Below, in pieces: positions 58,420 through 64,000 of a DNA stretch of 64,000 bases. The notes beneath the pieces were generated by a model. The model was not told the DNA's origin and did not search any database. It saw only the letters and a list, made by a program, of their open reading frames with translations. The stretch lies in NCBI RefSeq assembly GCF_004358165.1, contig NZ_SMTG01000006.1, positions 1-64,000 on the forward strand, given 5' to 3'. The position numbers were made by a program, and so were the translations under genes. Numbering within the stretch: the first letter of the stretch is position 1; each line of letters opens with the position of its first letter. This stretch comes from Luteimonas terrae. GTDB lineage: Bacteria; Pseudomonadota; Gammaproteobacteria; Xanthomonadales; Xanthomonadaceae.

Positions 58420-60041
58420 CAGGCGCGCCATCCGAAGCGCGGTGCCAGCCGCGCGAGCAGCGCATCGAGGCCGGCGTCGTCGGGCAACCGCTGGCCGTAG
58501 GCGGCGCGCTGCCACACGCGGACCATGTCGGCGAAGGCGTCGCGGTCTTCGTCGTCGGGCAGCCGGCGCGAGGCGCGCAGCACCTGCGCTTCGGTCGCGC
58601 CGGGCACCAGGGTCACGCCGGCGCGCACGGTCATCGCCTCGACGCTGCCGCGATACAGCAGCGCCAGCGCGCGACGATGCCGGCCTTCGGTCCACAGCCG
58701 GCGAACCTCCGCGACGAGATCGTCGGGCAGCGCTTCCGGCAACGGCGGTGCGTCCTCGACGACAATCTCGCTGGGCTCGCGCAGCGGTCCGAGGGCGTCG
58801 CGCATCCACGGCCACCAGCGCCGCGCGGTCCACGCCAGCACAAGCACGAGGATTGCCAGCACGATCCACAGCCCGTATTCGGCGATCAATGCGAACACCT
58901 GCCCGACGGCAGCCAGGACACCGAGGTTCGGACCGGCGCGGTCCTTCCGGTCGTCCTCGTCGTCGGTCGGCTTGCGCTGCCAGCGCTGAATCTCGCGCTT
59001 GTTGTCGAGCAGCGGATCGGCATACGCGCGTTCGACCGCCTGCGCGAAGGCCTCGCTGTCTTCGACCTCGCCGAACACGCCGGGCAGCGTGGGCGCCTGC
59101 GGTGTCTCCGCGTCGACATCCTTCTGCGGCGTGGACGCGTGATCGTCGTGGCGCCAGGTCTTGGTCGGATGGATCTCGCGCGCGGTGTCGCCGGTGTCCT
59201 GCGCCGCGCCGTCCTGCGCATGCCCCGACAGCGGCATCGCCAGCAGGCCGGCCAGCAGCAGACCCACTGCGAACGTCGCTGCCGGTGCCAGCCGCGCGCG
59301 CAGACGGCGGAAGGCGATCTCCAGATCCCAGGCTTCGAGTTGCGTGCGTCGATTGAGATACAGGCCGAAGCCTGCGCCCACGTAGAACGGCTCGACCAGC
59401 GACATTGCCGCCCAGAACGCCAGATTGCCGAGCACCTGCACCCAGCGCGGCGGCTGTTCGGAGATCAGCGCCCACATCGCGCGCGCGGATTCGGACAGCA
59501 GTTCGGTCGGCAAGAACATCAGCACCAGCAGCGCCAGCGACAACAGCAGCGCGGTCACGAACAGCTGGCAGATCGTCGTCAGCAGCAGTGCGTGGCCGCC
59601 GATGCCGTCGGCGACGAGGCGACGGCGTTGCGCGAGCGGCGGCCCCGACAGGCCTTCAAGCAGATCGACCGGCAGCGTCACCGCGCGCCACGGGCTGAAG
59701 CGTCGCCAGGTCAGATGGCCGATCAGCGGGCGCCAGCCCCACTGCAGCTGCGCCGCTGCGGTCGCACGGAAGCCCGGCGCGGCACCGAACACCGCGCGCG
59801 ACAGCACGAACATCGGCACGCGGTCGAAGGCCGGCTTGATCCACCACAGCAACAGCGCGGCCAGCCAGAGCTGGTCGATCGCCCAGCCCAGCGCATTGAG
59901 CAGCACGAAGACCGGCAGACCGAGCAGCAACGACGGCAGCCAGATCGCGCGCGCATGGCGGCGCACCAGCGCATTGCCGAGTTCCATCGCCTCCCAGGCG
60001 CTGCGCGGCCGCAGTTCGACCTGCACGGTCTCAACGCGCAT
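58419..60041 (-). CDS. DUF4129 multi-pass membrane protein
   Basis: This roughly 540-residue protein has four to five helices in its N-terminal half (about 35-260). A polar linker with many Asp/Thr residues follows (about 265-365), then one helix (about 380-402) and a cytoplasmic DUF4129 domain at the C-terminus (about 440-540; RALALLYRGSVEAMTVRAG). DUF4129 is often attached to transglutaminase-like proteins in MoxR clusters, but no such domain is seen here. The start at 60041 was chosen for its GGAG site; a GTG at 60059 is an alternative. It overlaps the SpoIIM gene by 11 bases. Confidence 0.85.
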   Translation of the reverse strand: MRVETVQVELRPRSAWEAMELGNALVRRHARAIWLPSLLLGLPVFVLLNALGWAIDQLWLAALLLWWIKPAFDRVPMFVLSRAVFGAAPGFRATAAAQLQWGWRPLIGHLTWRRFSPWRAVTLPVDLLEGLSGPPLAQRRRLVADGIGGHALLLTTICQLFVTALLLSLALLVLMFLPTELLSESARAMWALISEQPPRWVQVLGNLAFWAAMSLVEPFYVGAGFGLYLNRRTQLEAWDLEIAFRRLRARLAPAATFAVGLLLAGLLAMPLSGHAQDGAAQDTGDTAREIHPTKTWRHDDHASTPQKDVDAETPQAPTLPGVFGEVEDSEAFAQAVERAYADPLLDNKREIQRWQRKPTDDEDDRKDRAGPNLGVLAAVGQVFALIAEYGLWIVLAILVLVLAWTARRWWPWMRDALGPLREPSEIVVEDAPPLPEALPDDLVAEVRRLWTEGRHRRALALLYRGSVEAMTVRAGVTLVPGATEAQVLRASRRLPDDEDRDAFADMVRVWQRAAYGQRLPDDAGLDALLARLAPRFGWRA

Positions 60042-61032
60042 CGGCCACTCCGCGTCCACCGCGCCACAGCCACAGCAGCGTCAACAGCCACAGACCGCCA
60101 CCGACGCCGAACTTGACCGGATCGGGAATCGACGCCGTCGACGACCAGAACGCCTCGACGAACGCCGCGAACACCAGCATGAAGAGAATGCCCAGGCACA
60201 GCCGTCCACCTTCGCGACCGGCCTGCACCAGGGCATCGATCCGGCGCAGTTGCCCGGGTGCGACCAGTGCCAGGCCCAGCCGCAGGCCGCCGGCGCCGGC
60301 GATGACGATCGCGGTCAGCTCCGGCGCCGAGTGACCGACGACGAAGCGCCAGAACGGTCCGCCGTGGCCGATCGCCTGCAGGTGCCCGGCCACGGTGCCG
60401 ATGATCACGCCGTTCGACAGCAGCACGAAGATCGTGCCCAGCCCGGCCAGCAGCCCGCTGGCGAAGGTGCGGAAGCCGATGCTGACGTTGTTCCAGATGT
60501 AGTAGCCGAACATCTGCATGTCGGTCTGGCTTTCGCGTGCCAGACGTTCGGCATGCGAGGCCGGGTCGTACATCGCCTCCATCTGCGCCAGCTGTCCCGG
60601 TGACATCACCCCGTAGGCGAGTTCGGGCTGGACCTGCAGCAGCGCGTACATCACCACCAGCGGCAGCGCGAACAGCACCAGCGAGGCCCACAGGCAACCG
60701 CGCTGCGCGCGCACCAGCCGCGGAAAATCCGCCATCAGGAACCGCAGCGCACTGCGCCACGGCGGCGGCGCGGGCCGGTACAACACGTTGTGGCCGCGCT
60801 GCATCAGCGCCTGCAGCCGCGCGGTCACCTGCGGGCTGTAACCGCGGTGCCGGGCCAGTGCCTGCTGCTGGCACAGGCGGCGATAGCGCGAAGGCATGTC
60901 CTCGTCGGCCAGGCCTGTCCAGCTGCGGCGCGTGGCGCGCGCCCGGCGCGGGCTGCCTTCGCGCGCATCGAGCCACTGCTCGAACGCATCCCACTCGGCC
61001 GCATGCCGGGCGACGAACGCCTCCTGCCTCAT
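60031..61032 (-). CDS. SpoIIM-family membrane protein
   Basis: This 333-residue protein has a soluble N-terminus (about 1-100) and six membrane helices, with the SpoIIM (DUF95) signatures FGYYIWNNVSIGFRTFASG and FWRFVVGHSAPELTAIVIAG. In endospore formers SpoIIM helps the peptidoglycan-degrading engulfment machinery; this organism is a Gram-negative non-sporulator by inference, so the role must differ. Its start overlaps the RDD stop by four bases, inside the MoxR cluster. Confidence 0.92.
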   Translation of the reverse strand: MRQEAFVARHAAEWDAFEQWLDAREGSPRRARATRRSWTGLADEDMPSRYRRLCQQQALARHRGYSPQVTARLQALMQRGHNVLYRPAPPPWRSALRFLMADFPRLVRAQRGCLWASLVLFALPLVVMYALLQVQPELAYGVMSPGQLAQMEAMYDPASHAERLARESQTDMQMFGYYIWNNVSIGFRTFASGLLAGLGTIFVLLSNGVIIGTVAGHLQAIGHGGPFWRFVVGHSAPELTAIVIAGAGGLRLGLALVAPGQLRRIDALVQAGREGGRLCLGILFMLVFAAFVEAFWSSTASIPDPVKFGVGGGLWLLTLLWLWRGGRGVADAR

Positions 61033-61712
61033 GCGCGACGCCCCAGCAGCCAGTTGGCGACGCCGAGCAGGCGCATCACACCGGTCTCGCCGCGCGCTCC
61101 GGTGACCGGCGCGACGATGTCGGCCAGTTCGCGCTGGCGCGCGTCCGTGAGCGCATGCGCGCGTTCGGCGAATGCGATCACCGCCAGTTGTTCGTGCGCC
61201 TGCAGCGGCGCGGCCGGCGCGAGCGGCGAAACCTGCAATGCGGCGGTGCGGGTGCGCTCGCGCGGCGCGTGGATCACCAGCGTGCCGGCGACCATGTCGC
61301 CGAGCCGTCGGCTCCAGGGATCGGCAAGGCTCGCCACCAGCCCGGCGCCATAGCCGAACGGCAGCATGTCGACGGTGCGCATCAGATTGCGCACGAAGCT
61401 TGCCATCCAGCCGATCGGTGCGCCGTCGGCGGACACCACGCGCAAGCCCAGCGCGCGCTTGCCCGGCGTCTGCCCGCCGTACATCGCCTCAAACACCACC
61501 GGGTAAGCCCAGAACACGACGAACAGCAGGATCAGATACACGCCGTTGCCGAACGCGCCGAGCATCCCCAGCACCATCGAGATCGCCATCAGCAGGGCCA
61601 TGCGGATCGCCAGATCGATCAGCCACGCCAGCGAACGCGGCACCGGACCGGCGGCGGGCAGCCGCAATGCGACGCCCTCGGGCGTGTGGACCTCGCGCAC
61701 GGTGTCGAGCAT
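61029..61712 (-). CDS. RDD-family membrane protein
   Basis: This roughly 227-residue protein has three or more N-terminal helices and the RDD pattern (RSLAWLIDLAIR...YGGQTPGKRALGLRVVSADG...FVRNLMRTVDMLPFGY). A cytoplasmic tail (about 145-227) follows. The family start is usually MLDTVREVHTPEGVALRLPAAG, so I used the ATG at 61712; one six codons upstream is possible. It opens the coupled RDD-SpoIIM-DUF4129-DUF4350-MoxR-DUF58 run. Confidence 0.87.
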   Translation of the reverse strand: MLDTVREVHTPEGVALRLPAAGPVPRSLAWLIDLAIRMALLMAISMVLGMLGAFGNGVYLILLFVVFWAYPVVFEAMYGGQTPGKRALGLRVVSADGAPIGWMASFVRNLMRTVDMLPFGYGAGLVASLADPWSRRLGDMVAGTLVIHAPRERTRTAALQVSPLAPAAPLQAHEQLAVIAFAERAHALTDARQRELADIVAPVTGARGETGVMRLLGVANWLLGRRA

Positions 61713-61791
61713 CAGGCGTCGCGACTCCATGCGCGCCGATGCGACCGTGTTCCTGCGGTGTGCGTCATGCGTCGTCCCTGCGCCGGCGTGC

Positions 61792-62334
61792 TCAGCCCGC
61801 CACGGCGGCGAGGTACTCGTCCTTGAGCCGCACGTAGTGCGCGGCACTGTAGTACAGGCCTTCGATCTGCGCGTCGTCGAGCGTGCGCACGCAGCGCGCG
61901 GGATTGCCGACCCACAGTTCGCGCTCACCCACGACCTTGCCGGGCGTGACTACCGCGCCGGCCGCAATGAACGCGTGCTTGCGCACCACCACGCCGTCGA
62001 GCACCAGCGCGCCCATGCCGATCAGCACCGCGTCCTCGATCGTGCAGGCGTGGATCACCGCCTTGTGGCCGATGGTCACGTCGCTGCCGATGACGGTCGG
62101 AAAGCCGCCGAGCTTCGCGTGCGGGCCGGCATGGCTGACGTGGATCACCGTGCCGTCCTGCACGCTGGTGCGCGCGCCGATGCGCACGTGGTTGACGTCG
62201 CCGCGGATTACCGTGGCCGGCCACACCGACGCGTCGTCGCCGAGCTGCACGTCGCCGATGACGGTCGCCGCCGGGTCCACGTAGACGCGTGCGCCGAGCG
62301 TCGGTGCGGTGTCGCGATAGGGTCGAAGGTCCAT
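61792..62334 (-). CDS. Gamma-class carbonic anhydrase-like protein
   Basis: This 180-residue left-handed beta-helix protein is built from hexapeptide repeats (ATVIGDVQLGDDASVWPATVIRGDVNHVRIG). The three likely metal-binding histidines are in VIHVSHAG and TIGHKAVIHAC. It matches the YrdA/PaaY-like group, some of which hydrate CO2 or hydrolyse thioesters. It lies 79 bases ahead of the RDD gene on the same strand, so it might be transcribed with the MoxR cluster, and is divergent from the aldehyde dehydrogenase. Confidence 0.92.
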   Translation of the reverse strand: MDLRPYRDTAPTLGARVYVDPAATVIGDVQLGDDASVWPATVIRGDVNHVRIGARTSVQDGTVIHVSHAGPHAKLGGFPTVIGSDVTIGHKAVIHACTIEDAVLIGMGALVLDGVVVRKHAFIAAGAVVTPGKVVGERELWVGNPARCVRTLDDAQIEGLYYSAAHYVRLKDEYLAAVAG

Positions 62335-62380
62335 GGTTCGAGTCTACCCGCGGCCCGCCGGAATGGCGCGATGGCGGCGC

Positions 62381-62386
62381 TACACT
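62381..62386 (+). promoter_or_regulatory. -10 box implying a leaderless aldehyde dehydrogenase transcript
   Basis: TACACT ends six bases before the aldehyde dehydrogenase ATG at 62393, so transcription would begin at or next to the start codon. No ribosome site precedes this ATG. The -35 region is poor, so this is tentative. Confidence 0.38.
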
Positions 62387-62392
62387 GCGGCG

Positions 62393-63808
62393 ATGGACGC
62401 CCCTGCCCCCGCCGCCGCGACGCCGCTCGCCGATCTGCAGCCCACGCTCGACGCCCTGCGCGCGGCGTGGCGCGACCGGCGTCCCGATGCCGCGCAGCGG
62501 CGCGACGATCTCGCCCGCCTGCGCGCCGTGTTCGCGCGCCGGCTCGGCGACATGGCCGATGCGATCTCCGCCGACTTCGGCCATCGCGCGCGGCCGGAGT
62601 CGTTGATCGCCGACGGCATGACCGTGCTGAGCGAGATCGACGCGCTGCGCCGTCACCTGCGCGGCTGGATGCGCCCACGCCGCGTCGGCGCCGGCTGGCG
62701 GCTGTGGCCGGCGCGCGCGGAAGTGCGGCACGTGCCGCTGGGCGTGGTCGGCGTCATCGCGCCGTGGAACTATCCGGTCAACCTGGCGCTGATTCCGCTG
62801 GCGACCGCGATCGCGGCCGGCAACCACGTGTATCTCAAACCCTCCGAACACACGCCGCGCAGCAGCGCCTTCCTGCGCGAACTGCTGGCCGAGGTGTTTC
62901 CGCCCGGGCGCGTCGCCGTCGCCCTCGGCGATGCCGATGTCGGCGCCGCGTTCGCCGGCCTGCCGTTCGACCATCTGGTGTTCACCGGTTCGACCGCCGT
63001 GGGCCGCAAGGTCATGGCCGCGGCAGCGCCGAACCTCACGCCGCTGACGCTGGAACTGGGCGGCAAGTCGCCGGCCATCGTGTGTCCGGACTATCCGCTC
63101 GACAAGGCCGCCGCGCGGCTGGTCACCGGCAAGCTGTTCAACGCCGGCCAGACCTGCATCGCGCCCGATTACGTGCTGGTGGATGCCGCGCGCCGCGACG
63201 CCCTCGTTGAAGCCCTGCGCTACGAGGTGCGCGGCCGCTATGCCGATGCCGGCGTGCGCGCCGCCGACTACACCCACATCGTCAGCGACGCGCAGCACGC
63301 GCGGCTGACCGGTCTGCTCGACGATGCGCGCGCGCGCGGGCTGACCGTGCTGCCGCTGCTCGACGAGGTCTCCGGAGCGCGTGCACTCGCGCCGACCGTC
63401 GTGGTCGACCCCGACGACGATGCCGCGGTGATGCGCGAGGAAATCTTCGGCCCGATCCTGCCGGTGATCGCCTACCGTTCGCTGGACGCGGCCATCGCCT
63501 TCGTCGAAGCACGCGAACGCCCGCTGGCGCTGTACCCCTTCGGCGAACGCGCGCAGGCGGAAGCCGTCCTGGCCCGCATCGTGCCCGGCGGCGTCACCGT
63601 CAACGACACGCTGCTGCACTTCGCCGCGAACCGCCTGCCCTTCGGCGGCGTCGGCCCCAGCGGCATGGGCGCGTATCACGGCCGCGCAGGTTTCGACGCG
63701 ATGACCAAGGCGCTGCCGGTGCTGTGGCAGTCGCGCATCGCGGTGACCGACTGGTTGCGGCCGCCGTACGCCCGCATCGCGAAGCTGGTGGATCTGCTCG
63801 CGCGCTGA
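62393..63808 (+). CDS. Coniferyl-aldehyde dehydrogenase-like enzyme
   Basis: This 471-residue NAD(P)-dependent aldehyde dehydrogenase oxidises aromatic or long-chain aldehydes. It has VGVIAPWNYPVNLALIPLATA (Asn of the oxyanion hole), VFTGSTAVGRKVM (cofactor), LELGGKSP (general-base Glu), NAGQTCIAPDY (catalytic Cys) and EEIFGPILPVIAY. The ending resembles plant-aldehyde CALDH enzymes. The start MDAPAPAAATPLADLQ at 62393 gives family length; the upstream frame crosses the promoter-like -10. Confidence 0.92.
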   Translation: MDAPAPAAATPLADLQPTLDALRAAWRDRRPDAAQRRDDLARLRAVFARRLGDMADAISADFGHRARPESLIADGMTVLSEIDALRRHLRGWMRPRRVGAGWRLWPARAEVRHVPLGVVGVIAPWNYPVNLALIPLATAIAAGNHVYLKPSEHTPRSSAFLRELLAEVFPPGRVAVALGDADVGAAFAGLPFDHLVFTGSTAVGRKVMAAAAPNLTPLTLELGGKSPAIVCPDYPLDKAAARLVTGKLFNAGQTCIAPDYVLVDAARRDALVEALRYEVRGRYADAGVRAADYTHIVSDAQHARLTGLLDDARARGLTVLPLLDEVSGARALAPTVVVDPDDDAAVMREEIFGPILPVIAYRSLDAAIAFVEARERPLALYPFGERAQAEAVLARIVPGGVTVNDTLLHFAANRLPFGGVGPSGMGAYHGRAGFDAMTKALPVLWQSRIAVTDWLRPPYARIAKLVDLLAR

Positions 63809-63822
63809 CGCGCGGCGCTTGG

Positions 63823-64000
63823 TCAGCGCACTGGCGCGGACTGGTACCACCCGCGTTCGTAGGCCAGCGATCCCCACAGCGCCTGCGCATGCGCCTCGCG
63901 CGCCAGCAGCGGCGAGAGCGGCGCCGGCTCGAGCGGCGTGCCGGGCGTGTAGCGGTACTGCGCGGGCGGCTTGTCGGGCTGCAGCACCACGACGTCGTCG
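63823..64000 (-). CDS. 3' end of an unidentified gene (runs off the window)
   Basis: On the minus strand an uninterrupted frame of 58 codons enters from the right edge and ends in TGA at 63823-63825. The visible C-terminus reads DDVVVLQPDKPPAQYRYT at its start and WGSLAYERGWYQSAPVR at its end, with codon use like its neighbours. Only 14 bases separate it from the convergent aldehyde dehydrogenase. The family is not recognised. Confidence 0.6.
   Translation of the reverse strand, partial: DDVVVLQPDKPPAQYRYTPGTPLEPAPLSPLLAREAHAQALWGSLAYERGWYQSAPVR

Overview
The window is a dense, high-G+C gammaproteobacterial chromosome segment with no plasmid, phage or transposase genes. The gene content (atp operon plus glmU and glmS, an aceF / nitrilase-fusion / lpdA cluster, DUF1415, YajQ, a GntR-ABC cluster, coniferyl-aldehyde dehydrogenase), the codon bias and several palindromic intergenic repeat families suggest Xanthomonadales (Lysobacteraceae), probably near Lysobacter/Luteimonas. 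That placement is an inference from remembered family distributions, not a search.

Layout. 0.2-2.0 kb: glmS (-). 2.4-10.1 kb: a plus-strand efflux module (membrane-fusion adaptor, a small unrecognised ORF, ABC ATPase, two FtsX-like permeases, an NtrC-type response regulator and an NtrY-like kinase) with a good sigma-54 promoter in front of the adaptor. 10.1-20.9 kb: glmU (-), a GtrA protein (+), a periplasmic P1 peptidase (-) and the complete atpIBEFHAGDC operon (-) with a plausible promoter and terminator. 21.0-22.3 kb: a candidate small RNA and an outer-membrane barrel. 22.3-27.7 kb: aceF, a GNAT/nitrilase fusion and lpdA (-). 28.1-37.4 kb: an OmpW-like protein, a membrane protein, an EamA transporter, a zinc alcohol dehydrogenase, yajQ, DUF1415, a zinc-type CDF exporter with its ArsR regulator and operator, an LprI-like protein, and a coupled HAD/rsuA/rsmC group. 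37.6-48.8 kb: a YbbA/YbbP-like ABC pair divergent from tesA, a fasciclin lipoprotein, three cell-wall enzymes in a row, a GntR/ABC operon with its own operator, and a DUF3016 protein. 49-53.5 kb: a porin-like protein with a BCCT osmolyte transporter, then small DUF4031, DUF3297 and YciI proteins. 53.8-61.7 kb: a lipoprotein and a six-gene RDD / SpoIIM / DUF4129 / DUF4350 / MoxR / DUF58 cluster (-). 61.8-64 kb: a gamma-carbonic anhydrase, an aldehyde dehydrogenase and the 3' end of an unidentified gene.

Three regulatory units can be read directly from sequence: the sigma-54/NtrC efflux module, the ArsR/CDF zinc unit and the autoregulated GntR/ABC unit. The least understood functional unit is the MoxR/SpoIIM cluster. 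Gaps between genes hold at least four dispersed dyad-repeat families. The most striking is a 141-252 bp element with about 17-bp terminal inverted repeats and an expandable 9-bp tandem core. Both copies abut a stop codon directly.
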